Shown here: in pieces, positions 51,917-61,005 of the stretch
Position numbering within the stretch: the first letter of the stretch is position 1
Layout: every line of letters starts with the position of its first letter
NCBI RefSeq assembly: GCF_900446695.1
Contig: NZ_UAVP01000007.1
Location: forward strand, 248,001-312,000
Direction: 5' to 3'
From: Capnocytophaga sputigena
GTDB lineage: Bacteria > Bacteroidota > Bacteroidia > Flavobacteriales > Flavobacteriaceae
Length of the DNA stretch: 64,000 nt
Position numbers and translations under genes: made by a program
Notes under the pieces: model-generated
Told to the model about the DNA's origin: nothing
Database searches by the model: none
What the model saw: only the letters and a program-made list of their open reading frames with translations

Positions 51917-53935
51917 TTAATTAGTTAATTCTCCACATTGTAAAACTACTATGGTATTGTTCGCTACTTTGGTGCCTTTAGCAACTGACTGGCTACTTAC
52001 CTTGCCTTCGCCCGAAAATTTTACTCGTAAGCCCATATTTTCGAGTAGGGCAATAGCGTCCATTACATTCATACCCGTAAGATCGGGCATTACAGTTTTG
52101 TATTTTGCAGCCTTAGCGTAGTAATCTTCATAGTTTTTAGTAGTCTTTTCCGATACATTTTCTACATCTTCTACGGTGTCCATCAACAGTGAGTTAGTAT
52201 AGATTTTATGGGCTATACTTTTGAAAACAGGTCCCGATACATCGGCACCGTAAATCCCTACACTGCGGTCGGGTTCGTGAATGACTACTATACAAGAGTA
52301 TTTGGGGTTATCTACTGGGAAAAAACCTGCAAATGAGGATATATAACTCAGTTTGCTTGCATCGGCATTGGCGTAGTTCTTACGAGCAGTTCCTGTTTTG
52401 CCTGCCATCGAAAAATCGGGAGAATAGAGGCGATGTCCCGATCCGTATGAGCGCCTCACCACATCGGCAAGCATTCCTTTAGCTTTATCAGCTGTTTGTT
52501 TAGAACACACTTTTCCGTTGATAATCTCAACATTAAACTTTTCTATCGTCTTATTCCATTCTTTTACTTCCTTGATCATTCGGGGTTTTACCATTACTCC
52601 GCCATTGGCAATAGCATTGTAGAAAGCTAAGCTCTGTAAGGGGGTGATTTTCACAGCATAACCTATTGACATAGATTCGAGGGTTACCCCACTCCACAGT
52701 TTGTCGCGAGGTGTAGGAATAAAAGGCTCTCCTTCTCCTAATATGGGCAAACCTAACTGCTGGTTGAGGTTCATACTTAGCAATTGAGTGGTAAAATCCG
52801 AAGGGTTTTTCGCAAATAGTGAGTGTACTAACTCGGTCATCCCCACGTTTGAGGATACCGAAAAGGCTTTGTTTAAGCTAATACGCCCTGTGAAGTGATG
52901 TTGTGAATCCTGAAAAGTCTTATCGTAGTACTGTTGTTTCCCGTCTTTTATATCCACTACATAAGTGGTGTCGATATTGCGGGTTTCCATAGCAGCGACA
53001 ACTGTCATCAATTTGAATACAGATCCAGGTTCGTGAGCTTCGCCTATAGCAAAGTTATAACGCTCAGTGTAAGTGTCACTTTTCTTGTTCAATTCGAGGT
53101 TAGAAATAGCTTTTATCTCACCTGTACTCACTTCCATTACAATCACGCAACCGTGTTGCGCTTTGTATTTTTTAAGCTGGGTGAGCAGAGCGTGGTGTGC
53201 AATATCTTGTATGTTGATGTTGATAGTAGAGACTACATCATAACCATCTTTAGGTTCTATAATATCAAACCCACTGGCGAGTTTCCACTGTCCTTTGGCA
53301 ATTTTCTGTTCTAAACGTCGTCCTTTGGTGCCCAAAAGGTAATTGGCATAAGCACCTTCAAGCCCTACGCGGGTAGTGTAACCAGTTTCATCGGTACGGG
53401 CATAACCAATACTGCGGTGGGCAATTCCACCTAACGGATATTCGCGTTTGATGTTTTTCTCTATAATAATTCCCCCTTTGTAAGGACCTTTGTCAAATAG
53501 TGGAAATTTTTTGATACGCGCGTATTCACTATAACCTAAATTGCTAGCTATCAGCAGGTATCTATTCTTTAAATTGCGCTCTTTTTTTAGTAGATTCAAA
53601 TAGTAGTTACTTGGACGACCAAACATTTTTGAAAGTGAATCGCTCAACGGCTTTACATATTTGTTGAAATTGGCTTTAGAAGGGGCTATCCCATCCCAAC
53701 GAATATCGTAACGAGTTACCGAGGTAGCCAATAAACTCCCATCATCGGAGTATAAATTGCCCTGACTGGGAATAATATCAGCCTCGCGCAAGGTAGTTTC
53801 GTCTACTTTGGCGCGATATTCCTCTCCCTCTATTTGTATTTTGATAAGTTTTATGGCAATCACTACAATCATTAGCAGGATTACCAATGCTACGAAATAA
53901 GTGCGAGCTGTTATTTTTTTGTCGCTTTTTTCCAA
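51917..53935 (-). CDS. ftsI: Septal peptidoglycan transpeptidase FtsI (PBP3) with PASTA domain
   Basis: The 672-aa division transpeptidase has one N-terminal transmembrane anchor (about 12-30), a pedestal domain and a transpeptidase domain with Ser305-x-x-Lys308 (EPGSVFK), SSN (SVSSNVG) and KTG (AGKTGTARKNY). The C-terminal PASTA domain starts near MPDLTGMNVMDAI. A PASTA domain is usual in Bacteroidota FtsI. It lies 23 bp after ftsL. Confidence 0.93.
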   Translation of the reverse strand: MEKSDKKITARTYFVALVILLMIVVIAIKLIKIQIEGEEYRAKVDETTLREADIIPSQGNLYSDDGSLLATSVTRYDIRWDGIAPSKANFNKYVKPLSDSLSKMFGRPSNYYLNLLKKERNLKNRYLLIASNLGYSEYARIKKFPLFDKGPYKGGIIIEKNIKREYPLGGIAHRSIGYARTDETGYTTRVGLEGAYANYLLGTKGRRLEQKIAKGQWKLASGFDIIEPKDGYDVVSTININIQDIAHHALLTQLKKYKAQHGCVIVMEVSTGEIKAISNLELNKKSDTYTERYNFAIGEAHEPGSVFKLMTVVAAMETRNIDTTYVVDIKDGKQQYYDKTFQDSQHHFTGRISLNKAFSVSSNVGMTELVHSLFAKNPSDFTTQLLSMNLNQQLGLPILGEGEPFIPTPRDKLWSGVTLESMSIGYAVKITPLQSLAFYNAIANGGVMVKPRMIKEVKEWNKTIEKFNVEIINGKVCSKQTADKAKGMLADVVRRSYGSGHRLYSPDFSMAGKTGTARKNYANADASKLSYISSFAGFFPVDNPKYSCIVVIHEPDRSVGIYGADVSGPVFKSIAHKIYTNSLLMDTVEDVENVSEKTTKNYEDYYAKAAKYKTVMPDLTGMNVMDAIALLENMGLRVKFSGEGKVSSQSVAKGTKVANNTIVVLQCGELTN

Positions 53936-53958
53936 TGCTTTATCTCCTTTTTGTTATG

Positions 53959-54285
53959 TTATTCTTCTACGATTACTTTAATTTTTTGTGGTGGTTTCTC
54001 TGGCTGTTTCAGTCCTTTAGAATCTAATTGCTCTAATAGTGATGATTCTAATCGCACTTTCTGCAAACGCGAACGCACATCCACAAACTGACTTTTGAGT
54101 TCATTCACCTCTTCATTCAGTTTGGCTATTTGGTGTACTTTAGCATCTACCCGCTGTGAGCTGGTAATCACTATGATAATCAGCACAAACAGAAAGCCTA
54201 CAAACATCCAGCTTTTAAAAGCGTCTTTGCCTACAAAAAACTTTCCGCGTAGTATATTTTTAATTTCGTCGGTAGCTCTTCCCAT
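53959..54285 (-). CDS. FtsL-like cell division protein
   Basis: The 108-aa protein has one membrane helix (about 27-46, WMFVGFLFVLIIIVITSS), then a coiled coil (HQIAKLNEEVNELKSQFVDVRSRLQKVRLESSLLEQL), the architecture of FtsL. It sits in its canonical slot between rsmH and ftsI, where such bitopic coiled-coil proteins act with the divisome. The C-terminal KPPQKIKVIVEE is typical of the Bacteroidota form. Confidence 0.85.
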   Translation of the reverse strand: MGRATDEIKNILRGKFFVGKDAFKSWMFVGFLFVLIIIVITSSQRVDAKVHQIAKLNEEVNELKSQFVDVRSRLQKVRLESSLLEQLDSKGLKQPEKPPQKIKVIVEE

Positions 54286-54306
54286 TTTTTATCTAAAAGT
54301 TAAGAA

Positions 54307-55221
54307 TTAAGCGTTTATGCGTTCAGCAATGCGAAGTTTAGCACTGCGCGCTCGGTTATTCATTGCAATTTCACTATCGGTAGGAGTGATAAGTCCGCCT
54401 ACTTTTTTAAACGGAACTGACACATTGCCAAACCAATCTTTTTCGGGAGTACCTTCTAATTGTCCGTCGCGTATAAAGCGTTTCACGGCACGGTCTTCAA
54501 GCGAGTGATAACTGATGAGACTGATGCGTCCCCCAAGTTTTACCACATCGGGCAGTTGTAATAAAAACGATTCTAAAGCCTCCATTTCGCCATTTACCTC
54601 TATGCGTATCGCCTGATAGATTTGCGCTAACACTTTGTTTTCTTTGAACTTGGGTAGAAAACTCTTTACAGCTTCTTGTAACTCACTGCCTAATTGAATA
54701 GGCTTTTGTGCTCTATAATTGATAATCGCTCGAGCGATAGCTTTGGCATTTTTTAGTTCGCCATAGTTGAAAAACAATCGGCTTAAATCTTCTTCATCAT
54801 ATTCATTTACAATTTCTTTAGCCGAAACCGTTGCATTTTGGTTCATACGCATATCCAAAGTACCTTCAAAACGAGTAGAAAAACCGCGTTCGGCTACATC
54901 AAATTGATGAGAAGAAACCCCAAAATCACCTAAAACCCCGTCTACTTGCGTAACACCATAGAAACGCAAGTATTGTCGCAAATATTTGAAATTCTGCTGA
55001 ATGAGTGTAAAACGGTCGTCGGCTATTGCATTGGCAGCTGCATCAGTATCTTGGTCGAAAGCAAAAAGTCGCCCCTCATTGCCTAAATGTTTGAGGATTT
55101 CACGCGAATGACCGCCGCCGCCAAAGGTGACATCTACATAAGTGCCATTGGGCTTAATTGCCAAACCCTCAACACTTTGTTGCAACAAAACGGGAATGTG
55201 ATAAGAGGAATTATCGTTCAT
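54307..55221 (-). CDS. rsmH: 16S rRNA (cytosine(1402)-N(4))-methyltransferase
   Basis: The 304-aa enzyme methylates N4 of C1402 in 16S rRNA. It shows VDVTFGGGGHSREIL (SAM motif), DGVLGDFGVSSHQFD and SLISYHSLEDRAVKRF. Normally mraZ precedes it in the dcw cluster. Here the minus-strand promoter at 55248-55255 lies 27 bp upstream and a nitroreductase gene runs the other way, so mraZ is absent at this site. Confidence 0.95.
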   Translation of the reverse strand: MNDNSSYHIPVLLQQSVEGLAIKPNGTYVDVTFGGGGHSREILKHLGNEGRLFAFDQDTDAAANAIADDRFTLIQQNFKYLRQYLRFYGVTQVDGVLGDFGVSSHQFDVAERGFSTRFEGTLDMRMNQNATVSAKEIVNEYDEEDLSRLFFNYGELKNAKAIARAIINYRAQKPIQLGSELQEAVKSFLPKFKENKVLAQIYQAIRIEVNGEMEALESFLLQLPDVVKLGGRISLISYHSLEDRAVKRFIRDGQLEGTPEKDWFGNVSVPFKKVGGLITPTDSEIAMNNRARSAKLRIAERINA

Positions 55222-55247
55222 ATTACAGAATGTTCTAAATCAAAGGG

Positions 55248-55255
55248 CAAAGGTA
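55248..55255 (-). promoter_or_regulatory. -7 box (TACCTTTG) of the dcw operon
   Basis: Minus-strand TACCTTTG, 26 bp upstream of the rsmH ATG. Confidence 0.55.
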
Positions 55256-55304
55256 CAAATAATTAGCAAATTAGCAATAGTTTGTTTTTTTCAGTTTCTT
55301 TTTG

Positions 55305-55312
55305 TAAATTTG
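55305..55312 (+). promoter_or_regulatory. Possible -7 box (TAAATTTG) for the nitroreductase gene
   Basis: TAAATTTG matches the consensus and is 65 bp upstream of ATG 55378, divergent from the rsmH promoter. Confidence 0.4.
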
Positions 55313-55377
55313 CTGCCATAAACTAAAAATTGACAAGAAATGTCGGTAATTTTAGCTGACTGCTAAACACTAATCCT

Positions 55378-56097
55378 ATGTTAAAAGATATTTTAAATTT
55401 CCGCAGGGCGGTACGTTATTTCGCTCCTACGCCCATTAGTGAGGAAAAGGTGCGTGAATGCCTTAGGCTCGCTACACTAGCACCTAGTGGTTTCAACATG
55501 CAACTGTATGAGTTTTATCATATTACTGATAAAACTTTGTTAGAAAAATTAGCACAAGTCTGTTTGGGGCAGCTTTCAGCAACCACGGCACAACAGATGG
55601 TCGTTTTCGTGACTCGACAAGACAAACACCGTCAGCACGCTGAGATGATTTTGGAATTTGAGCGCGGTAATATACAGCGCAACAGTCCGCCTGAACGTCA
55701 AGCCAAACGCATTAAAGATAGAGAGAGGTATTACGGCAAACTAATCCCCTTTGTATACAGTCGTTTTTTCGGCTTACTAGGTGCTTTTCGCAAACTGTTT
55801 GGGGTGGTCATCAGTTGGTTTCGCCCTATGGTGCGAGAACTCTCTGAAAGTGATATGCGCGTGGATGTACATAAAAGCTGCGGGCTTGTAGCGCAAACTT
55901 TTATGTTAGCAATGGCAGAGGAAGGGTATGATACTTGTCCCTTAGGTGGGTATGATAGCCGTCGTATTAAGAAACTTTTGCACTTGCCTTATGGGGCTGA
56001 GGTGACTATGGTTGTAGCTTGTGGCCTTCGCGAAGAACGCGGTATATGGGGTGAAAGGTTTAGATTGCCTTTCGAAGAAGTGTATAGGCATAAATAA
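55378..56097 (+). CDS. Nitroreductase family protein
   Basis: The 239-aa flavoprotein-type oxidoreductase has the nitroreductase start FRRAVRYFAPTPISEEKVRECLRLATLAPSGFNMQLYEF (FMN-binding Arg/Ser cluster) and a late GYDTCPLGGYDSRRIKKLL. A more basic and hydrophobic insert sits at about residues 110-150 (RERYYGKLIPFVYSRFFGLLGAFRKLFG), larger than in the minimal family. The substrate is not predictable. Confidence 0.8.
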   Translation: MLKDILNFRRAVRYFAPTPISEEKVRECLRLATLAPSGFNMQLYEFYHITDKTLLEKLAQVCLGQLSATTAQQMVVFVTRQDKHRQHAEMILEFERGNIQRNSPPERQAKRIKDRERYYGKLIPFVYSRFFGLLGAFRKLFGVVISWFRPMVRELSESDMRVDVHKSCGLVAQTFMLAMAEEGYDTCPLGGYDSRRIKKLLHLPYGAEVTMVVACGLREERGIWGERFRLPFEEVYRHK

Positions 56098-56105
56098 CAG
56101 AAAAT

Positions 56106-56543
56106 ATGAATTTACTCACTAAAAATATAAAGCGTAATGGCTATATTGTGGTAATTTGCTATATAATATTAGTTTGTCTTTACAATGTATTCAATCATAT
56201 AACAAAATTAGGAATGCCTGAGTTACATTCCTTTTCATTAGAAGGATTACAAGCCCTTGTAGGAACTTTTGCTGTACCTATGATGCTGCTCTTTGAATCG
56301 TATAGACATGGTGATTGGGTGCTGAATACCCTCAACAAACTCTTAGTTATTGCTCCATTCCTACTTTATATACTCCTCCCTATTGTTCTAAAAAAGAAAA
56401 CTTCTTTCAATTCCAAAAACTATTTTCTCACCATAGATGTTATCACATTTTTGATATACGGACTTATAATGCTACCTACTTTAGCTGTGGGTTTATCGGC
56501 TGTTATAGCAATTCCTGCCTATATTTTTATGCTGCATTATTGA
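56106..56543 (+). CDS. Small four-helix membrane protein
   Basis: The 145-aa protein has hydrophobic segments near residues 13-33, 45-65, 80-100 and 115-140. It starts 8 bp after the nitroreductase stop, suggesting one transcript. No family recognised. Confidence 0.55.
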   Translation: MNLLTKNIKRNGYIVVICYIILVCLYNVFNHITKLGMPELHSFSLEGLQALVGTFAVPMMLLFESYRHGDWVLNTLNKLLVIAPFLLYILLPIVLKKKTSFNSKNYFLTIDVITFLIYGLIMLPTLAVGLSAVIAIPAYIFMLHY

Positions 56544-56582
56544 AATCAACAGTATAAGAAAGGACTATTTAATTGAAAAAAA

Positions 56583-56610
56583 CGTCATTCATTATTCGTC
56601 ATTCGTAATT
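56583..56610. repeat. 7-nt tandem repeat (CGTCATT type)
   Basis: CGTCATT, CATTATT, CGTCATT, CGTAATT. It resembles the tract at 9731, including its location just before a TATCTTTG promoter box. Confidence 0.75.
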
Positions 56611-56616
56611 ATTTAT

Positions 56617-56624
56617 TATCTTTG
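56617..56624 (+). promoter_or_regulatory. -7 promoter box (TATCTTTG) for manA
   Basis: TATCTTTG is 28 bp before ATG 56653. The preceding sequence is nearly the same as at the GH92 promoter (9731-9771). Confidence 0.6.
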
Positions 56625-56652
56625 CCCTGTTTAATTAACAACCTTAATAAAA

Positions 56653-57615
56653 ATGTATCCAATAAAATTTAAACCCATCCTCAAAGAACGTCTTTGGGGA
56701 GGCACTAAGCTAAAAACATTATTCAACAAACCTATTGAAAGTGATATTACAGGCGAAAGCTGGGAAGTATCAGGAGTACCAGGCGATATCTCCATAGTAG
56801 CCAACGGCGCTCTTGAAGGTAAAAGTCTCCAAGAACTTATTGATTTGTACCCTAATGAACTATTAGGCAAACACGTACACCAGCGTTTTGGTCGCGATTT
56901 CCCTATCCTTATTAAATTTATAGATGCACGTGAAGACCTCTCTATACAAGTACATCCTAACGATAAATTGGCAAAAGAACGCCACAATTCTTTTGGTAAA
57001 ACCGAAATGTGGTATGTGCTTCACGCTGATGCAGGTGCTGAATTGATTGTAGGATTCAACAAAACGGTTACCAAAGAAGAGTATCAACAGCATTTAGACA
57101 ATGGTACGCTTACTGATATTCTCAACTATGAAAAAGTGAAAGACGGCGATACTTTCTTCATCAATACAGGCAAAGTGCACGCCATAGGTAAGGGAATTAT
57201 CATTGCCGAAATACAACAAACTAGCGACATCACCTACCGCGTGTACGACTTCAACCGTCGCGATAAAAATGGCAACTTGCGTGAACTCCACACTGAACTC
57301 GCTCTCGATGCCATCGACTATGAGAAGAAAGACGACTTTAAAGTGCAGTACACTCAAAATGCTAATGAGGTGAACAAAGTGGTGAATTGCCCTTATTTTA
57401 TTACTAATTTATTGCCTCTTACAGCAGGTTTTGAGAAGTCGCTTGCTCAAGATGATTCTTTCCATATCTATATGTGCGTAAAAGGTGAAGGTACCATCGG
57501 TGATGGCACTACCGAATTGCCTATCAAACAAGGTGAAACAGTGCTTTTCCCTGCTTCTTGCCACAAGTTAGAGGTGAAAACTAAAGGGATGGATTTATTA
57601 GAAGTGTTTATTTAG
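56653..57615 (+). CDS. manA: Mannose-6-phosphate isomerase, class I
   Basis: The 320-aa zinc isomerase interconverts mannose-6-P and fructose-6-P. It shows ESWEVSGVPGDIS, IQVHPND (zinc-binding His), HNSFGKTEMWYVL, and GKVHAIGKGIIIAEIQQTSDITYRVYDFNR (second His and conserved Arg). Length fits the short class I form. It can feed mannose released by the GH92 enzyme 45 kb away into glycolysis or supply GDP-mannose synthesis. Confidence 0.93.
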   Translation: MYPIKFKPILKERLWGGTKLKTLFNKPIESDITGESWEVSGVPGDISIVANGALEGKSLQELIDLYPNELLGKHVHQRFGRDFPILIKFIDAREDLSIQVHPNDKLAKERHNSFGKTEMWYVLHADAGAELIVGFNKTVTKEEYQQHLDNGTLTDILNYEKVKDGDTFFINTGKVHAIGKGIIIAEIQQTSDITYRVYDFNRRDKNGNLRELHTELALDAIDYEKKDDFKVQYTQNANEVNKVVNCPYFITNLLPLTAGFEKSLAQDDSFHIYMCVKGEGTIGDGTTELPIKQGETVLFPASCHKLEVKTKGMDLLEVFI

Positions 57616-57634
57616 ACAACTAAAAACTAAAAAT

Positions 57635-58642
57635 ATGTATACATCAAGAATTAAGGGATTAGGATTTTATGTCCCTGACAATGTAGTTACTAACGACGAC
57701 TTGTCGAAACTAATGGATACTAGCGATGAATGGATTCAAGAACGCACCGGTATTCAGCAACGTCGTCACGCATTAAGAGGTTCTGATACTACTACCTCAA
57801 TGGGAGTGAAAGCGAGTTTAAAAGCTATTGAAGCCGCTAAAATCAATAAAGAAGAAATAGACTTTATTGTGTTTGCAACCCTCAGTCCCGACTTTTATTT
57901 CCCTGGTTGCGGGGTGTTAGTACAAAAAGAATTAGGTTTGCCTACTGTAGGGGCTCTCGATATTCGCAACCAATGTTCGGGCTTTATCTATGCCCTTTCA
58001 GTAGCCGATCAGTATATTAAAACGGGTATGTACAAAAATATCCTTGTGATAGGTGCTGAAACCCAATCACCTGCCTTAGATATGAGCACACGCGGTCGCA
58101 ATATGGCAGTGCTTTTTGGTGATGGCGCAGGTGCTGCTATCGTTTCTCGCTCCGATGACCCCGAACGCGGCATTCTCTCTACTCACTTGCACAGCCAAGG
58201 CGAGCACGCCGAGCAATTAGCAATGATAACTCCAGGGGTAGGTACCAAATGGGTAACCGAATTATTAGCTGAAAACGACCCCGATGATGTGAGTTATTAT
58301 CCTAATATGAACGGTCAGTTTGTATTTAAAAATGCTGTAGTGCGCTTTGCCGAAGTGATTGAAGAAGGACTAAAAACTAACGGACTTTCTCGCGAAGATA
58401 TCAATATGCTGATTCCTCACCAAGCTAATTTGCGTATCTCACAATTTGTACAACACCAATTCAAACTCACTGATGAGCAGGTGTTTAACAATATAATGAA
58501 ATACGGTAACACTACCGCCGCTTCTGTGCCTATTGCTCTTACTGAAGCAGTTCAACAAGGCAAAATCAAGGACGGCGACCTCGTAGTACTTGCTGCCTTT
58601 GGTAGTGGTTTCACTTGGGCAAGTGCCATCATTCGTTGGTAG
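57635..58642 (+). CDS. fabH: 3-oxoacyl-[ACP] synthase III (FabH)
   Basis: The 335-aa condensing enzyme starts fatty-acid synthesis from acyl-CoA and malonyl-ACP. It shows Cys114 in RNQCSGFIYAL, DGAGAAIV, His in PHQANLRISQFV and the Asn in YGNTTAASVP, giving the Cys-His-Asn triad. It is 20 bp after manA. In branched-chain organisms such as Capnocytophaga it would use branched starters, but this cannot be read here. Confidence 0.92.
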   Translation: MYTSRIKGLGFYVPDNVVTNDDLSKLMDTSDEWIQERTGIQQRRHALRGSDTTTSMGVKASLKAIEAAKINKEEIDFIVFATLSPDFYFPGCGVLVQKELGLPTVGALDIRNQCSGFIYALSVADQYIKTGMYKNILVIGAETQSPALDMSTRGRNMAVLFGDGAGAAIVSRSDDPERGILSTHLHSQGEHAEQLAMITPGVGTKWVTELLAENDPDDVSYYPNMNGQFVFKNAVVRFAEVIEEGLKTNGLSREDINMLIPHQANLRISQFVQHQFKLTDEQVFNNIMKYGNTTAASVPIALTEAVQQGKIKDGDLVVLAAFGSGFTWASAIIRW

Positions 58643-58661
58643 CCACAGCGTGGCAGACAAT

Positions 58662-58705
58662 AAAAAAAAGCTGTTGAACATTACAATTTGTTCAACAGCT
58701 TTTTT
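58662..58705. terminator. Bidirectional terminator between fabH and xth
   Basis: AAAAAGCTGTTGAAC pairs with GTTCAACAGCTTTTT around a 10-nt loop, flanked by A and T runs. It serves the convergent fabH and xth transcripts. Confidence 0.9.
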
Positions 58706-58709
58706 CTAT

Positions 58710-58730
58710 CTCCTAACTTCTAATTTCTAA
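58710..58730. repeat. 7-nt tandem repeat (CTCCTAA type)
   Basis: CTCCTAA, CTTCTAA, TTTCTAA. The xth stop (58713-58715) and the codons for its last residues lie in it. Confidence 0.65.
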
Positions 58731-59477
58731 TACAATAGGACAGTGGTCGCTGTGTTTTGCCTCAGGGAGTATAAGCGCACGCTCCATTCGGTTTTCTAAA
58801 GGGGTAGATACTAAATGATAGTCAATCCGCCAACCTTTGTTGTTGTTGCGAGCATTAGCGCGATAGCTCCACCACGAGTACTGATGTGGCTCTTTGTGAA
58901 AGTAACGAAAACTGTCAATAAAACCACTCTTCATAAACTTGTCTAACCACTCGCGCTCTACGGGCAAGAAGCCTGATACTGTAGCATTGCGCACGGGGTC
59001 GTGTATATCGATTGCCTCGTGACAGATGTTGTAATCACCACAGATAACGAGGTTAGGCACTGTTTGTTTGAGCTTATCAATGTACTTTTGGAAGTCAGCC
59101 ATAAAAGTGAGTTTGAAATCCAAACGATCAATGTTGGTGCCTGAGGGCAAATAGAGACTCATTACTGAGAGTGTCTCAAAATCAGCACGAAGCACCCGTC
59201 CTTCCTTGTCCATATAATCAATTCCTGTGCCCACTTCCACGTGTTTGGGTGCTATTTTGGAAAGAATAGCCACACCACTATAACCTTTCTTTTCGGCACT
59301 GTGATAATATTGGTAAGTATACCCTAATTCGGTAAATATTTCTGTAGGTATTTGGTCTTCAAGGGCTTTTATCTCTTGCAGACATAATACATCGGGATTA
59401 GCACTTTTCAGCCAATCGGCAAAGCCTTTGGTGAGGGCAGCCCGTATGCCATTTACATTGTAACTGATAATCTTCAT
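58713..59477 (-). CDS. xth: Exodeoxyribonuclease III
   Basis: The 254-aa base-excision-repair AP endonuclease/3'-exonuclease shows SYNVNGIRAAL, LQEIKA (metal Glu), GDYNICHEAIDIHDP and the final SDHCPIVLEI (catalytic Asp-His). It overlaps the stop of deoC by one base (TAATG), so it is coupled to deoC. C-terminal LEIRS lies in the 7-nt repeat. Confidence 0.93.
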   Translation of the reverse strand: MKIISYNVNGIRAALTKGFADWLKSANPDVLCLQEIKALEDQIPTEIFTELGYTYQYYHSAEKKGYSGVAILSKIAPKHVEVGTGIDYMDKEGRVLRADFETLSVMSLYLPSGTNIDRLDFKLTFMADFQKYIDKLKQTVPNLVICGDYNICHEAIDIHDPVRNATVSGFLPVEREWLDKFMKSGFIDSFRYFHKEPHQYSWWSYRANARNNNKGWRIDYHLVSTPLENRMERALILPEAKHSDHCPIVLEIRS

Positions 59478-60139
59478 TAGTAGCCGGTTCCTTTCTCTCC
59501 TTTTAAGATAGCAATTCCGTTAGAAGTACCTATGCGTTCTACGCCAAGGTTTACGTATTGCATAGCTGTTTCATAGTCGCGTATACCTCCAGAGGCTTTC
59601 ACTTTAGCCTTGTGTTGCACACATTCTTTCATCAGTTTTACATCGTCGAGTGTTGCACCCCCCGTACCGAAGCCTGTAGAAGTTTTCACAAAATCGGCTT
59701 TAGCATCAAGGGCTAAACGGCAAGCCAAGCGTTTCTCTTCATCAGTAAGGTAACAAGTTTCGAGGATAACTTTCAGCACGCGGTTTTCACCCACACAGCG
59801 TTTAAGAGCGATAATTTCATCCAATACTTGATTGGTTTTCCCTGATTTAAGCCAACCTACATTCAGCACCATATCAATCTCATCAGCACCATCGGCAAGG
59901 GCTTCACCTGTTTCAAAATATTTAGCTTTAGCCGACATTGCTCCTAAGGGGAAGCCTACTACGCTACACACCTTGATATCAGTGCCAGCTAAGAATTTTT
60001 TAGCAGTTGCTACATAGCCGCTATTCACACATACCGAATAAAAATCGTAGTCCACAGCCTCTTTACAAAGAGTTTCAATCTCGCTAATGGTAGCTGTAGC
60101 TTTTAGAAGCGTGTGGTCAATTAGTTTGTTTAATTCCAT
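59477..60139 (-). CDS. deoC: Deoxyribose-phosphate aldolase
   Basis: The 220-aa class I aldolase splits 2-deoxyribose-5-P to glyceraldehyde-3-P and acetaldehyde in deoxynucleoside breakdown. Starting at ATG 60139 (MELNKLIDHTLLK) it has Schiff-base Lys152 in KADFVKTSTGF and the second lysine Lys181 in KVKASGGIRD. A longer frame to 60202 is rejected because its extra codons extend into the 7-nt repeat. It is coupled to xth. Confidence 0.92.
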   Translation of the reverse strand: MELNKLIDHTLLKATATISEIETLCKEAVDYDFYSVCVNSGYVATAKKFLAGTDIKVCSVVGFPLGAMSAKAKYFETGEALADGADEIDMVLNVGWLKSGKTNQVLDEIIALKRCVGENRVLKVILETCYLTDEEKRLACRLALDAKADFVKTSTGFGTGGATLDDVKLMKECVQHKAKVKASGGIRDYETAMQYVNLGVERIGTSNGIAILKGEKGTGY

Positions 60140-60182
60140 AGTTTTTTTAGTTAAGAGGTAAGAGATAAGAAAGTGTGATGTT

Positions 60183-60224
60183 TGATACCTGATGTCTAAC
60201 ACCTGAAACCTAATCCCTAATACC
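60183..60224. repeat. 7-nt tandem repeat (TGATACC/TAATCCC type), 6 units
   Basis: Six 7-nt units. The stop codon of the lipoprotein (60210) and its last codons (KIGIRD) lie inside. Confidence 0.75.
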
Positions 60225-60983
60225 TATTTTAATATATTCTCGTTGATTGTAATTTTCTTTAAATGTTATAGATATATACAGATAGTTGTTTTTGCTAAAG
60301 AATATTGGTTCTTTTTCATTGTAATCAATTGTCCAATATTGAGGGGTAACAGTAATAAGTTCTTTTAAAGTGAATGATTTTGCTTGTTTTACTTTATAAA
60401 ACATTAAAAATGTTCCCAAAGCATTGCTATGTGTTCCTATTACATAGTTTTTATCAGGTGATAAGAGCGGTTCGCCCTCCATTTTAGTCTGATTACCTGT
60501 TTGTTTATCAATAAAAAGAATTTCTTGAGCTCTATAAACCGTGTATCTCACTACATATTGATTTAAATCAGGTATTTCACCTAAATAATCATATATTTCA
60601 GCATCTCCATCATTTTCAGATTGCTCAGTGTCTTCCATTCTAACGATTTTATTTTTACAAGGAAGTTCAATCACACCATCTTGTTTTTCAATTCTTAAAT
60701 TGTTGTTAGTGAAGAAATAATAGCGATGTTTCAATGCTTGTAGATATTCCTGCTTTGAAATCTTTGCTATAGTAAAATATTTCCCAAAATCCTTAGTGTC
60801 AGAAGTATCTCCCATTGTTTCTAAAAGCTCTTTTTCTGTAAGTTTAACCTCTTTAGCAGAAGTTTCTGTTTGTATTTGAGGTTCTTCAGTAAGAGCTACA
60901 TCTTGCTCTGCCTGCTGTTGCCCTTGAAAAAGGTTACAGCCAGCAAACAATAGTGTTAAAATAAGAGAGATAAAGTATTTCAT
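60210..60983 (-). CDS. Lipoprotein of unknown function, copy 2 of a tandem pair
   Basis: The 257-aa protein has a lipoprotein signal (LLFAGCNLFQGQQ, Cys16). The mature part shares with its upstream neighbour the pattern YLQAL..Y, LPCKNK.V.M, LG.IP.LNQYVV, DKQTGNQT, PLLSPDKNYVIG and EPIFFSKN.YLY. It resembles a beta-propeller-like or immunity-type surface lipoprotein; no family assigned. It is 29 bp from the paralogue. Confidence 0.65.
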   Translation of the reverse strand: MKYFISLILTLLFAGCNLFQGQQQAEQDVALTEEPQIQTETSAKEVKLTEKELLETMGDTSDTKDFGKYFTIAKISKQEYLQALKHRYYFFTNNNLRIEKQDGVIELPCKNKIVRMEDTEQSENDGDAEIYDYLGEIPDLNQYVVRYTVYRAQEILFIDKQTGNQTKMEGEPLLSPDKNYVIGTHSNALGTFLMFYKVKQAKSFTLKELITVTPQYWTIDYNEKEPIFFSKNNYLYISITFKENYNQREYIKIGIRD

Positions 60984-61005
60984 AGATTAGTTATAATGCT
61001 GTTTA

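Noticed and set aside
60139-60202. Longer start for deoC
   Set aside because: The extension is coded by spacer and 7-nt repeat, and MELNKLIDHTLLK is the normal beginning.
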